Positions 38,584-47,520 of a stretch of DNA of 64,000 bases are shown here, one piece after another; position 1 is the first letter of the stretch, and the number at the start of each line of letters is the position of its first letter. The DNA comes from Glaciecola sp. Lineage in GTDB: Bacteria > Pseudomonadota > Gammaproteobacteria > Enterobacterales > Alteromonadaceae. The position numbers were made by a program, and so were the translations under genes. The notes beneath the pieces were generated by a model, which worked only from the letters and a program-made list of their open reading frames with translations, was not told where the DNA came from and did no database searches. The stretch lies in contig JALRKK010000099.1 of the NCBI GenBank assembly GCA_023268935.1, positions 1 through 64,000 on the forward strand, given 5' to 3'.

Positions 38584-38652
38584 TCAAATAACCTCATCCA
38601 GCAAGGCAGGGAGAGTGTTAAATCGGTACTGTGTCGTTAAAAAATCGAACAT
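38584..38652 (-). other. Possible 22-codon leader ORF before the argC hairpin
   Basis: In the argC leader an ATG at 38652 opens 22 codons ending in TGA at 38584-38586, about 30 bases before the hairpin. It has one arginine codon (CGA) and a weak ribosome binding site, so a classic arginine-starvation leader peptide is doubtful. Confidence 0.2.
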
Positions 38653-38687
38653 GTCTTAAGCTGTCAATTTATATATATATTTAACTA

Positions 38688-38715
38688 ATTATAGTAAAAT
38701 TGATTTTTTATGCAA
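38688..38715 (-). promoter_or_regulatory. Putative sigma70 promoter of argCBFGHA
   Basis: Minus-strand TTGCAT (38710-38715), a 16-base spacer and a perfect TATAAT (38688-38693). The ARG boxes cover the -35 and part of the spacer. Transcription would start near 38681, leaving a leader of roughly 195 bases. Confidence 0.65.
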
Positions 38716-38735
38716 TAAAAATGTATTTATATTCA
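38701..38735. promoter_or_regulatory. Tandem ARG boxes (ArgR operator)
   Basis: TGATTTTTTATGCA (38701-38714) and TGTATTTATATTCA (38722-38735) match the ArgR half-palindrome TGAATWWWWATTCA at 12 and 13 of 14 positions. They are exactly 21 bases apart, the two-box spacing known for E. coli ArgR operators. They overlap the predicted argC promoter, as expected for arginine-dependent repression. Confidence 0.8.
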
Positions 38736-38881
38736 GAAATATTTATTATTAGTGCACTGTGTTTACCACATAACAACAGTCTGCAAGAAGCAGCAAAAAA
38801 AGGCTATAATGCATCAGTCGCATATTATAGACATGCATCAATGCTCTGGGCCCAATCGATAAAATTAGTGTGAATGAATCA

Positions 38882-39832
38882 ATGAACTGGCTATCTGAAC
38901 AAGAACTGCTCTCAAAACAACCCATTATCTCAAGCTGGTTTTTAGAACATGTACAGCAGGATGTATTGCATAGTAAGGAAGGGATTAAATTAGCGTATGC
39001 GTTCTATATTCCGGACAATGCCAAACAAGCGATTGTAATAAGCGCTGGAAGGGTAGAAAGTTATCTCAAATACGATGCACTGTTTTATGAACTGGCACAA
39101 CGAGGAATCGCGGTATTTTCATGTGACCATCGTGGGCAAGGCTTATCACAGCGAATAAGTCCTAACCGAATGCATGGGCATATTCTTGACTTTGCTACGT
39201 ATCGAGATGATTTGGCTGAGTTTATACAAGAAATTGTTCAGCCTCGGTTTGCGCAGCCGTGGTTATTGTGTCATTCGATGGGCAGTGCGATTGGTTTAAT
39301 GCTCGTACAACAACAGCCAAGCTGGTTTGCCAAAGTAGCCTTAACGGCACCTATGCTGGGCTTAAAAGCCCCGCTTCCAGAATGGTTAACTAAGCTTGTC
39401 TTAGCATTGGGCTTGATGGGCAGTAATTTATTGCAAAAACCTTTATATTTTCTAGGTCAAAAGGCCTACCTACCCGAACCATTTGCTGATAATAAGCTCA
39501 CCCATAGTCAAACTCGTTATGATATATTCCGTCAGCAACAACAGGCTTTCCCCGAGACTCAGTTAGGCGGAGTCACATATGCTTGGGTAGCTGCGGCAAT
39601 ACAAGCCTTATATACTCTCGAAAAACAAGCACCTCACACCGATATTCCGTTATTGTGCATCAGTGCTGGAGCAGATAAAATTGTAGACAATAAAGCTCAA
39701 CAACGCATCGTTAACCTCATGCCAAATGCGAGTTGGCATAGTATTGATGGAGCATATCACGAGCTATTATTTGAAACGGATGTGTACAGAAATGCGACAC
39801 TGGATGCAGTTATGACTTTTTTTGAGGAATAA
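38882..39832 (+). CDS. pldB: Lysophospholipase L2-like alpha/beta hydrolase
   Basis: About 316 residues. Alpha/beta hydrolase with nucleophile elbow CHSMGSA, acid region GADKIVDNKAQQ and histidine in IDGAYHELLFE. The blocks SAGRVESYLKYDALF, DHRGQGLS and ALTAPMLG closely follow E. coli PldB, which hydrolyses lysophospholipids at the inner membrane. No signal peptide is seen. A GTG at 38870 is an alternative start adding four residues; neither has a strong ribosome binding site. It is divergent from argC, and trmL follows three bases after its stop. Confidence 0.82.
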   Translation: MNWLSEQELLSKQPIISSWFLEHVQQDVLHSKEGIKLAYAFYIPDNAKQAIVISAGRVESYLKYDALFYELAQRGIAVFSCDHRGQGLSQRISPNRMHGHILDFATYRDDLAEFIQEIVQPRFAQPWLLCHSMGSAIGLMLVQQQPSWFAKVALTAPMLGLKAPLPEWLTKLVLALGLMGSNLLQKPLYFLGQKAYLPEPFADNKLTHSQTRYDIFRQQQQAFPETQLGGVTYAWVAAAIQALYTLEKQAPHTDIPLLCISAGADKIVDNKAQQRIVNLMPNASWHSIDGAYHELLFETDVYRNATLDAVMTFFEE

Positions 39833-39835
39833 ACC

Positions 39836-40300
39836 TTGCTAGATATTGTGTTATACCAACCAGAAATTCCGCCCAACACCGGCAATATTATTCGCTTATG
39901 TGGTAACACTGGCTTTCGTTTGCATTTGATTGAGCCACTGAGCTTTTCATTAGATGAAAAATCAGTGCGTCGGGCAGGTATGGATTATTCGGAGTTAGCG
40001 CCAGTACAAATTCATAAGACCTTAGATGAGTATTTACAAGCAGCCCAACCCAAGCGCATTTTGGCTTGTACTACAAAAGGTTCACAACATCATCATAAAG
40101 CAAAATACGAAGCAGGGGATGCATTAATTTTTGGCCCGGAAACTCGAGGATTGCCAGAAGATTTTATTTTTAGTTTACCTTCCGAGCAGAGAGTCAGGAT
40201 CCCAATGTTGCCTCACTCTAGAAGTATGAATTTGTCAAATTCCGTTGCGGTTTTTGTCTATGAGGCATGGCGTCAGTTGGGATTTGATGGGGCGGTATAG
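39836..40300 (+). CDS. trmL: tRNA (cytidine/uridine-34 2'-O)-methyltransferase
   Basis: 154 residues, a minimal SPOUT/TrmH-type enzyme modifying the wobble base of certain tRNA-Leu. The family start [20 protein letters not shown], the knot motifs [11 protein letters not shown] and [19 protein letters not shown] are all present. The start codon is TTG at 39836, with GAGG in the end of pldB about nine bases upstream, so it is probably translated from the pldB message. Confidence 0.95.
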   Translation: MLDIVLYQPEIPPNTGNIIRLCGNTGFRLHLIEPLSFSLDEKSVRRAGMDYSELAPVQIHKTLDEYLQAAQPKRILACTTKGSQHHHKAKYEAGDALIFGPETRGLPEDFIFSLPSEQRVRIPMLPHSRSMNLSNSVAVFVYEAWRQLGFDGAV

Positions 40301-40325
40301 CGTCATCCTCGATGGCTAGAAAGCA

Positions 40326-41324
40326 TCATTCATTTGTCAAATCACGACCTAATAATGCCATTGCTGCATCCTTAGCGTCTTTACCACCGAATAGAACCGC
40401 GAAAAGTTGTTCTGTGATTGGCATTTCAACACCTTGTCTTTGTGCCAAGATGTGCACCTCTTCCGTGTTGCGATAACCCTCAACGACTTGCCCGATACTC
40501 TGAATTGCCGAATTTACATCCATTCCCTCACCCAAAGCAAGGCCAAAGCGACGGTTACGCGATTGGTTATCGGTACAGGTAAGCACCAAATCGCCAAGCC
40601 CAGCCATGCCCATAAAGCTTTCAGGATGAGCGCCTAAGGTAGCGCCTAGTCTGGCCATTTCAGCCAAGCCACGAGTAATGAGGGCAGTTCGAGCATTCGC
40701 GCCAAACCCCAAACCATCTGCCAACCCAGCTGCAATGGCAATGACATTTTTAACGGCTCCACCTAATTGAACGCCGATCATGTCATGATTCAAATACACA
40801 CGAAAACTTTTGGGATTGTGCAAATAATCAGCTATGATTTGGCCAAATTCTTCACAAGTCGTCGCTAAACTTATTGCTGTGGGTAGATTGGCAGCCATTT
40901 CTTTGGCGAAAGTCGGACCGGATAAGACCCCCATTGGTCGATCAGGACCAAGATAATCCATTGCAACTTCAGATAACAAGCGACCTGTTTTGGGCTCGAG
41001 CCCCTTCGTTGCCCAGACTATACGATGCTGAGCTCGCAGGTGAGGAGCGATGTTAATAATGCACTCATTAAAGGCAGCAGAAGGCACTACTACTAAGATC
41101 TCTCGGCTAAATTCAATTGCAGATTGCATATGAGATGTCACCGAGAGATTGTCCGGAAAAGATGCATCCAAAAAGCGCACGTTGGCGCGCTCTTGTTGCA
41201 TTTGCTGAACATGCTCTGGATTGCGAGCCCATAACAAGGTCTCTACACCGTTGCGTGAGAGTTGTAGAGCTAGAGCAGTGCCGTAAGAGCCTGCACCAAA
41301 CACCGCAATCCTGCGTTCAGTCAT
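40326..41324 (-). CDS. gpsA: Glycerol-3-phosphate dehydrogenase [NAD(P)+]
   Basis: 332 residues, making sn-glycerol 3-phosphate for phospholipid synthesis. Rossmann motif: [14 protein letters not shown] (residues 9-22). [12 protein letters not shown], the catalytic lysine in [13 protein letters not shown] and [10 protein letters not shown] are canonical. It lies three bases after secB in the conserved yibN-grxC-secB-gpsA order. Convergent with trmL. Confidence 0.98.
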   Translation of the reverse strand: MTERRIAVFGAGSYGTALALQLSRNGVETLLWARNPEHVQQMQQERANVRFLDASFPDNLSVTSHMQSAIEFSREILVVVPSAAFNECIINIAPHLRAQHRIVWATKGLEPKTGRLLSEVAMDYLGPDRPMGVLSGPTFAKEMAANLPTAISLATTCEEFGQIIADYLHNPKSFRVYLNHDMIGVQLGGAVKNVIAIAAGLADGLGFGANARTALITRGLAEMARLGATLGAHPESFMGMAGLGDLVLTCTDNQSRNRRFGLALGEGMDVNSAIQSIGQVVEGYRNTEEVHILAQRQGVEMPITEQLFAVLFGGKDAKDAAMALLGRDLTNE

Positions 41325-41327
41325 AAC

Positions 41328-41825
41328 TTAAGCGTCAAGCTGGTCTTTTTTCTGAGCTTCTTCTTGCGCTTGTTGTTGCATATACGCTTGGAAGATAGCA
41401 TCAAAGTTTACTGGAGCTAGGTTAAACGCTGGGAAGGTGCCACGATTTACCAAACTTGAAATAGTTTCGCGTGCGTATGGGAACAATGTATTTGGACAAA
41501 ATGTACCAATGACTGCCTTAACGTTTGGCTCAGGCATATCGGCAATATAGAAAATACCAGCTTGCTGAACTTCACATAAAAATGCGACTTTTTCGCCTAC
41601 TTTTACCGTAACAGTGACGGACAATACTACTTCATGTAAGTTGTTACCTAATGTGTTGTTCTTGGTGTCCAAATCTAACTTAACTTCTGGTTCCCATTTT
41701 TCGTTAAAGATGACAGGAGAATTAGGCGTCTCAAAAGAAATATCTTTCGCATAAATGCGCTGAATGCTAATAGGTGCTTGTTGTGGTTGCTGCTCGGCAG
41801 CGGCTTGGTTTTGTTCGTCAGCCAT
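41328..41825 (-). CDS. secB: Protein-export chaperone SecB
   Basis: 165 residues. It keeps preproteins unfolded and passes them to SecA. The core FEAPNSP-like stretch reads [10 protein letters not shown], and the C-terminal blocks [18 protein letters not shown] and [14 protein letters not shown] are typical. The N-terminus is Gln/Ala-rich and the tail Lys/Asp-rich, as in marine relatives. It is between grxC and gpsA. Confidence 0.98.
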   Translation of the reverse strand: MADEQNQAAAEQQPQQAPISIQRIYAKDISFETPNSPVIFNEKWEPEVKLDLDTKNNTLGNNLHEVVLSVTVTVKVGEKVAFLCEVQQAGIFYIADMPEPNVKAVIGTFCPNTLFPYARETISSLVNRGTFPAFNLAPVNFDAIFQAYMQQQAQEEAQKKDQLDA

Positions 41826-41854
41826 GAAAATTCCTAAATGTTTAAAATATTAAA

Positions 41855-42109
41855 TTACGCTAAGAGCGGGTCTAATTTACCCTGAGCATCAAGCGCGAAA
41901 AGGTCGTCACATCCGCCAATGTATTGATCATTAATAAAAATTTGCGGCACAGTAGTGCGTCCGCCAGCACGTTCAATCATCACATCTCGTTGATCTGGTT
42001 CTGCTTGAATTTCAATGTTGCTCACCTCAACCCCTTTACTAGCAAATAAAGCCAAAGCGTGCTTGCAGTAAGGACAGTAATCTTTGGTGTAGAGTTCGAT
42101 TTTAGCCAT
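41855..42109 (-). CDS. grxC: Glutaredoxin 3
   Basis: 84 residues, a dithiol glutaredoxin with active site CPYCK (residues 12-16) and the glutathione-binding TVPQIFINDQYIGGCDDL block. It reduces disulfides at the expense of glutathione. It is downstream of the rhodanese gene and upstream of secB in the conserved cluster. Confidence 0.97.
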   Translation of the reverse strand: MAKIELYTKDYCPYCKHALALFASKGVEVSNIEIQAEPDQRDVMIERAGGRTTVPQIFINDQYIGGCDDLFALDAQGKLDPLLA

Positions 42110-42136
42110 GTTGTTCTCTAGTCGTTGTCTGCTAGG

Positions 42137-42562
42137 TTATTTGGTTACCGGTAAGTTGGCGCTCGACCAAGCTTCCATGCCGCCTTTTAAGGTGAAGGCT
42201 TGTGTAAAACCGGCTTTAGCTAATTTGTTAGCTGTTTTGCCAGCATTCATACCATATGGGCATACAACAATGATGGGGGTGTTTTTGTACTTTTCAAGCT
42301 TGGTAAAATTGGCTTGGTTTATTTCATCTGCCTTGAGTTGACGCGCTCCAGTAATGTGGCCTTTTTTGAACTCTTCTGGTTTGCGTATATCAAGAATAAC
42401 GGCGTCCTCTTTGTTGATTTTCTGAGTCACTTCGTGAGTGGTCAGATTTTTCACTGGAGAAAGTAACGGCGCAATAAACGTGTATAAAAGAAGTGCGACT
42501 AGTGCTAGCCAGATCCCAGATAATAATGCGTTAGCGGTAGCAAACTCGATAAGTTGGTCCAT
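42137..42562 (-). CDS. yibN: Membrane-anchored rhodanese-like protein YibN
   Basis: About 141 residues from the ATG at 42562. One N-terminal membrane segment (about 11-30) is followed by a single rhodanese domain with DIRKPEEFKKGHI and active-site cysteine in VVCPYGMNAGKTA. The active loop resembles other YibN proteins. Sulfurtransferase activity is likely but the physiological acceptor is unknown. An in-frame start at 42655 would add an extra hydrophobic stretch, which I consider unlikely. It is divergent from gpmI. Confidence 0.88.
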   Translation of the reverse strand: MDQLIEFATANALLSGIWLALVALLLYTFIAPLLSPVKNLTTHEVTQKINKEDAVILDIRKPEEFKKGHITGARQLKADEINQANFTKLEKYKNTPIIVVCPYGMNAGKTANKLAKAGFTQAFTLKGGMEAWSSANLPVTK

Positions 42563-42721
42563 GAATAACCCTATTTCATGTATTAAAATAAAAACGATGC
42601 ACAGTATAACGCATCTCATTGATTTGACTAGTGCCGATAATGTGTCTTTTCCCAATCTGGAAAAAATGGTATTTTATGTACACTTAAGTTTTGACGTTTT
42701 TTTAAATTTTTTGAGGCGAGT

Positions 42722-44257
42722 ATGAGTCAACTAAAGGCACCCCTAGCACTGTTAATTTTGGATGGCTGGGGATATCGAGAAGATCCTGAGAACAATGCAA
42801 TTTTGGCAGCAAACACTCCAGTCTTAGATGAGTTGACTCAGAGCTATCCAAATACGCTTATATCAGGTTCTGGACTCGATGTTGGTTTACCTGATGGCCA
42901 AATGGGTAACTCAGAAGTTGGCCATGTCAATCTAGGTGCTGGGCGGGTTGTATATCAGGACTTTACTAAGATCACCAAAAGCATTGCAGATGGGGATTTT
43001 GCTCAAAATCCAGTATTAACAGGGGCAATTGATAAAGCGGTTGCCCAAAACAAAGCCGTGCACATCATGGGTTTATTATCACCAGGTGGCGTGCATTCTC
43101 ATGAAGACCACATTTTTGCAGCGATTCGCTTAGCCGCTCAACGTGGCGCACAGCACATCTTTTTGCACGGATTCTTAGATGGACGTGATACGCCACCTCG
43201 TTCAGCTAAAGCCAGTCTGGAAAAAGCTGACGAGGTGTTTGCGGAAGTAGGTGTCGGTCGAACCGCTACAATTGTCGGAAGATACTTTGCGATGGATCGT
43301 GACAATCGCTGGGATCGAGTTGAAGCAGCTTATCAGCTTTTAACCAAAGGGGAAGGTGCTTATCAAGCCGGTAATGCTGTGGCTGGTTTGGTGTCTGCAT
43401 ATGAACGCGATGAAAATGACGAGTTTGTCAAAGCCACTGTAATTGGGGAAGCCGTCACAATGAATGCTGGAGATGCGGTCATCTTCATGAACTTCCGTGC
43501 GGACCGAGCAAGGCAACTCGCACATACCTTTGTGGATGACGAATTTACAGGCTTTGCACGTGGTGACAAAATAGCGCTGTGCGACTTTGTTATGTTAACC
43601 GAATACGAAAGTAACCTTACGAACCCATGTGCCTTTCCTCCTGAAAAACTCACGAATGTACTTGGCGAATGGTTAGCTAAGCATGACAAGACTCAATTAC
43701 GTATCTCTGAAACAGAGAAATTTGCCCATGTGACCTTCTTTTTCTCTGGAGGTAAAGAAGATGAATTTAATGGGGAGCAGCGCGTGTTAATTCCTTCACC
43801 AGATGTGGCTACGTATGATTTGCAACCAGAGATGAACTCAGTCAAGTTAACTGACGAATTGGTCGATGCGATCAAAAACAAGCGTCACGATGTGATTATA
43901 TGTAACTTCCCGAATGGCGATATGGTTGGGCATACTGGTAATTTTGATGCGGCTGTAAAAGCTTGCGAAGCTGTTGATACAGCTATTGGTCGTGTGCTTG
44001 CCGCGTTAGCTGAAGTGGGTGGTGAGTGTCTGATTACGGCTGATCATGGTAATGCTGAACAGATGCAGGATCCAAACACCGGACAAGCGCATACTGCACA
44101 TACCAGTGAGCCAGTTCCTTTTATTTATTACGGTCGAAAAGCTAAGGTTAGAACCGGTGGCACGCTCAGTGATGTAGCGCCTACTATGTTACATCTTTTA
44201 GGTATGGAACAGCCCACCGAAATGACCGGTACCCCTATCGTCACCCTAGCGGAGTAG
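42722..44257 (+). CDS. gpmI: 2,3-bisphosphoglycerate-independent phosphoglycerate mutase
   Basis: 511 residues, a manganese enzyme of glycolysis. The phospho-serine is in [16 protein letters not shown] (about 59-74). [11 protein letters not shown] at the N-terminus and [11 protein letters not shown] near the C-terminus carry metal ligands. GAGG precedes the ATG. envC follows two bases after its stop, the conserved gpmI-envC pair. Confidence 0.98.
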   Translation: MSQLKAPLALLILDGWGYREDPENNAILAANTPVLDELTQSYPNTLISGSGLDVGLPDGQMGNSEVGHVNLGAGRVVYQDFTKITKSIADGDFAQNPVLTGAIDKAVAQNKAVHIMGLLSPGGVHSHEDHIFAAIRLAAQRGAQHIFLHGFLDGRDTPPRSAKASLEKADEVFAEVGVGRTATIVGRYFAMDRDNRWDRVEAAYQLLTKGEGAYQAGNAVAGLVSAYERDENDEFVKATVIGEAVTMNAGDAVIFMNFRADRARQLAHTFVDDEFTGFARGDKIALCDFVMLTEYESNLTNPCAFPPEKLTNVLGEWLAKHDKTQLRISETEKFAHVTFFFSGGKEDEFNGEQRVLIPSPDVATYDLQPEMNSVKLTDELVDAIKNKRHDVIICNFPNGDMVGHTGNFDAAVKACEAVDTAIGRVLAALAEVGGECLITADHGNAEQMQDPNTGQAHTAHTSEPVPFIYYGRKAKVRTGGTLSDVAPTMLHLLGMEQPTEMTGTPIVTLAE

Positions 44258-44259
44258 CG

Positions 44260-45393
44260 ATGAGGATAGTTGCGACAGGCATCATCAAGGCAAGTGTCAT
44301 TGCGCTTGCCTGCCTGTATGCTGTTACTCCTCAGGTAGTTGCTCAACAAGCTGATTTAGAAAATATCCAACAACAAATTGCGGCAGCGCAAAAACAGAAA
44401 GCGGCCCGCGAAGCCAAACGCGATGAAATCTTAGACACCTTGCAACGCCAAGAAAAAAAAATCAGTAATATTGCCAAAGAACTCAATCAAATTAATCTTG
44501 CAATCATACAAAATAACGCTCAGATAAAGACGTTTGAGGAAGAGATAGATGCACTAAAAAATGCACTGGTAATTCAACGAAACCATCTAGGCCAACAAAT
44601 TCGTTCAGCGTTTGTCGCAGGTGATTACGATCTGGCAAAGATGATTTTTAATCAAGAAGACATTGCAGAACTTGAACGAATGTTGACTTATTACCAGTAC
44701 ATTTATAAAGATCGAAAAACCGCGATAGATGAGTTTCGCCAAGGGATTGCCCGGATCCAAAAAGTAGAGCAAGCACTTGAGGTTGAGCAAGAACGCACTA
44801 TGCGCTTATTAGCAAGGTTAGAAGGCCAGTCTATTGAGCTAGCCAGTGAGCAGTTTGCCAGACAAAAATCACTAGATGCTCTGCAAACACAAATAGATTC
44901 TGATATCGCTCGGATTGAGCGATTGCAAATCGACGAACAACGGCTAACTCAAGCCATAGCCGAAGCAACTAGAAAACAAACATTGACCAAGTCTCTTGTG
45001 GGGTTAGCCAATTTTAAAGGTGGTTTGACGATCCCAGCGGATGGAGTTGTTCAGTACCATTTTGGTAAACGTCGAGAAGGGCAGCTCAAGTGGAAAGGTG
45101 TTGTGATTAACGGCGATTCTGGAACCTCGATTGCGTCGGTTGCGAACGGCAAGGTTCTGTTCGCAGATTGGTTGCGCGGTTTTGGTTTGGTTCTAGTTGT
45201 GGATCACGGGGCTGGGTACATGACGGTTTACGGTCATAATCAAGCGCTATTAAAGTCCGTGGGCGATCTTGTCAATCGCGGTGAGACCATTGCGCTTATG
45301 GGACAAAGTGGTGGCCAGAGCACGCCAAATCTCTACTTTGAACTCAGACACAAAGGCATTCCTCTGAATCCAAAACAGTGGTTTGCTCGTTGA
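44260..45393 (+). CDS. envC: Murein hydrolase activator EnvC
   Basis: 377 residues. A signal peptide (about 1-29) is followed by a long coiled coil (about 30-250) and a C-terminal LytM/M23 domain (about 260-375). The LytM active site is degenerate: YHFGKR instead of a metal-binding HxxxD, and FELRHKG instead of HxH. This is typical of EnvC, which activates amidases AmiA/AmiB during septum splitting and is not itself a peptidase. Likely co-transcribed with gpmI. Confidence 0.94.
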   Translation: MRIVATGIIKASVIALACLYAVTPQVVAQQADLENIQQQIAAAQKQKAAREAKRDEILDTLQRQEKKISNIAKELNQINLAIIQNNAQIKTFEEEIDALKNALVIQRNHLGQQIRSAFVAGDYDLAKMIFNQEDIAELERMLTYYQYIYKDRKTAIDEFRQGIARIQKVEQALEVEQERTMRLLARLEGQSIELASEQFARQKSLDALQTQIDSDIARIERLQIDEQRLTQAIAEATRKQTLTKSLVGLANFKGGLTIPADGVVQYHFGKRREGQLKWKGVVINGDSGTSIASVANGKVLFADWLRGFGLVLVVDHGAGYMTVYGHNQALLKSVGDLVNRGETIALMGQSGGQSTPNLYFELRHKGIPLNPKQWFAR

Positions 45394-45538
45394 ACTTATT
45401 AGTATCTCTGAATATGTTGCATTGCGTGAGTCAATCGAAAATAACAACCTTACAGCAACTAACACACAAGAACGAACCCCTACCGATGTGCAAATGACCC
45501 TATAACCTAAAAATAAGTTAGTGATCACTTTATTATGA

Positions 45539-45553
45539 TGTTACAATATAACA
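45539..45553. promoter_or_regulatory. Zur-like box upstream of the MerC-family gene
   Basis: TGTTACAATATAACA is a 7-1-7 inverted repeat with one mismatched pair. It differs at one base from the gammaproteobacterial Zur consensus TGTTATANTATAACA. It ends 24 bases before the merC-like ATG, a location suited to repression. Confidence 0.6.
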
Positions 45554-45577
45554 ATTGTAGGGTAAGTCACTTTAAAA

Positions 45578-45988
45578 ATGCGTCTCATATTTAGCAAAGA
45601 CAATAGGATAGACCAAGTGGGCGTATGGCTCACCAGCTTGTGTGCGCTTCATTGTATTGCAGTGCCCGTTATTCTTCCTCTAGTGCCATTGCTAGCCGGT
45701 TCATTTTTTGCCGAAGAATGGTTTGAGAGGCTGGTTTTGTTACTCTCAATTGTGGTCGGCTTTATTGCCTTGCTCATCGGATTTTACAAGTATCATAGAC
45801 AATTGTATCCACTTTATTCATTAGCCATGGGCGGTTTTATCTATTGGCAAAAAGATATGTTTGGACATCACTTTGAACCATTAGTAGTGACTGTTGGTGC
45901 AGTGTTGATCATCGCTTCTCACATCATTAATATTCGCCTGTGCAAAGCGTGTAAAGGATGTGGCAGTAAGGCTGCTAGCCCCTCTTAG
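45578..45988 (+). CDS. MerC-domain membrane protein
   Basis: 136 residues with about four membrane segments. The N-terminal motif SLCALHCIAVPVILPL has the Cys-x-x-x-His-Cys pattern of the MerC family, and the C-terminal tail carries a second cysteine cluster (LCKACKGCGSK). Family members move metal or mercury ions across the inner membrane. No mer genes are present, and a Zur-like box lies ahead, so zinc or another divalent metal is a better guess than mercury. It overlaps the GDPD gene tail to tail by four bases. Confidence 0.8.
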   Translation: MRLIFSKDNRIDQVGVWLTSLCALHCIAVPVILPLVPLLAGSFFAEEWFERLVLLLSIVVGFIALLIGFYKYHRQLYPLYSLAMGGFIYWQKDMFGHHFEPLVVTVGAVLIIASHIINIRLCKACKGCGSKAASPS

Positions 45989-46659
45989 CGGGAATTAAAC
46001 CAGTGAACGGCTTCGTGCGGGGTGTTGGTAAAGTATCCATCAACGCCAAGTTGAAGCATATCCTCCCATTGAGCAGGTTCATCTAAGGTAAAGACCCATA
46101 CGGATTTACCAGTTTGCTTAATAGTAGTAATGCGTTGTGCCGTGGCTATTTCAGAACTGATCCCGACAATATCATAAATAATGTCTCCACGGATTGATGG
46201 CAGTTCCTGATGCCTATCTTCAGATAACCATCCCCACTTCACAGGTAATTTGATACACTGCAAATGCTCTAAAAGGCGTTTATCAAACGACGATAGGACA
46301 ACATGTTCACTGAATAAACCTAAGTGAGATAACTTTGCCATATATTCTTGCATAAACAGGACATCATCACAGCTTTTGACTTCGATATTAATGATCAAAT
46401 CCGGTGGGAGTAACGCCATAACTTGTGTCAAGGTAGGGATTTGATATTGTTGTCGGAGCGTTTCATTGAGTTCGGTTATATTCACATCCACCTTATGCGT
46501 ACGGTATAAGTTTGTATCGTGGATGATCAACGCTTGCCCATTACAAAAATGCACATCAAATTCTATTCCATCACAACCACTGCTGATGGCAGAGCGAAAC
46601 GCTTCCATAGAATTTTCTAAAACGCGCTTTGAAGCTCCCCTATGTGCGAGTATCTGCAT
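45985..46659 (-). CDS. Glycerophosphodiester phosphodiesterase
   Basis: 224 residues, a GDPD-fold TIM barrel hydrolysing glycerophosphodiesters to glycerol 3-phosphate and alcohol. The catalytic blocks are AHRGASKRVLENSMEAF (N-terminal His and Glu) and GIEFDVHFCNGQALIIHD (metal-binding Glu/Asp and second His). There is no signal peptide, so it is a cytoplasmic UgpQ-like form. The start overlaps the EamA gene by 20 bases, so the two are probably co-expressed. Confidence 0.93.
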   Translation of the reverse strand: MQILAHRGASKRVLENSMEAFRSAISSGCDGIEFDVHFCNGQALIIHDTNLYRTHKVDVNITELNETLRQQYQIPTLTQVMALLPPDLIINIEVKSCDDVLFMQEYMAKLSHLGLFSEHVVLSSFDKRLLEHLQCIKLPVKWGWLSEDRHQELPSIRGDIIYDIVGISSEIATAQRITTIKQTGKSVWVFTLDEPAQWEDMLQLGVDGYFTNTPHEAVHWFNSR

Positions 46660-47515
46660 GACGTTTACCCGTTATGATGGTTTCATACACAGCTGCCGCA
46701 ACGATTAAAAGCCCACCAACGTAGGTTTGCCAGTTAGGCTGCTCGCCAAGTAATATAATAGCCAAAATCACCCCATAAAACGGTTGCATACACGCAACGA
46801 GTGAAAATGTCTTGGCGCGTAAGTGTTGTAAACACGCGGCAACCATGGCATGTGGTACGGCAGTAAATAAAGTACCTAATACGAACAGTAATAGCAAAGA
46901 ATGTCCGGACATGTTCAGCATTTCTTCTGATGTGAATCCAATTAAGCATGCTGAGACAATCAAAGTTTGATAACTCATTGCTTTAGCACCACTGTAATGC
47001 GAAAAATACTGTCGGTGTAACAAATTACGCAAAGCGTATAACAAGGCAGAAAAGACTCCAACGGCAACACCCATGGTAATGTCGTTATCGAGGTTGTTTT
47101 CTGGGACAATCAACATGATCCCAATGAAGACGACGATAGCGCTAATAACATCTTGCCAAATCAGTCGAATTTTCTCAAAAAATGGTTCGAGCAACACCGT
47201 GATGACTGGAAACGTAAATAGCGCAATTATGCCAACGGATACCCCCGCATATTGCATCGCAGCAAAGTAAGTGATCCAGTGTACTGCCATGATCACACCC
47301 AATCCGGCACCCACCCAATAATCGCGATGATTGTCCAAACGCCAAGACTCACCCATGAGCTTAATCAGAGTGTACAAAAACAAACAGGCGAAGATCGAGC
47401 GACCGATAGTGATGTCTAAGGCGGTTAACGGAATGATTTGCGAAAATAATGCAGTACCACCCAACAACATCACTGTAAAGTGAAGTGAATAAAGACTGCG
47501 TTTAACGGGATCCAT
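46640..47515 (-). CDS. EamA/DMT-family inner-membrane transporter
   Basis: About 291 residues with ten predicted membrane segments in two EamA repeats. The substrate is unknown; relatives export metabolites or amino acids. The ATG at 47515 (MDPVKRSLYSL) is preferred to the TTG at 47518. It begins a few bases after the psd stop and overlaps the GDPD gene, suggesting the order rsgA, psd, transporter, GDPD on one message. Confidence 0.88.
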   Translation of the reverse strand: MDPVKRSLYSLHFTVMLLGGTALFSQIIPLTALDITIGRSIFACLFLYTLIKLMGESWRLDNHRDYWVGAGLGVIMAVHWITYFAAMQYAGVSVGIIALFTFPVITVLLEPFFEKIRLIWQDVISAIVVFIGIMLIVPENNLDNDITMGVAVGVFSALLYALRNLLHRQYFSHYSGAKAMSYQTLIVSACLIGFTSEEMLNMSGHSLLLLFVLGTLFTAVPHAMVAACLQHLRAKTFSLVACMQPFYGVILAIILLGEQPNWQTYVGGLLIVAAAVYETIITGKRHADTRT

Positions 47516-47520
47516 CAATA

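Noticed and set aside
45578-45988. Mercury-resistance operon
   Set aside because: Only a MerC-type protein is present; no merR, merT, merP or merA nearby, and the upstream site looks like a Zur box.
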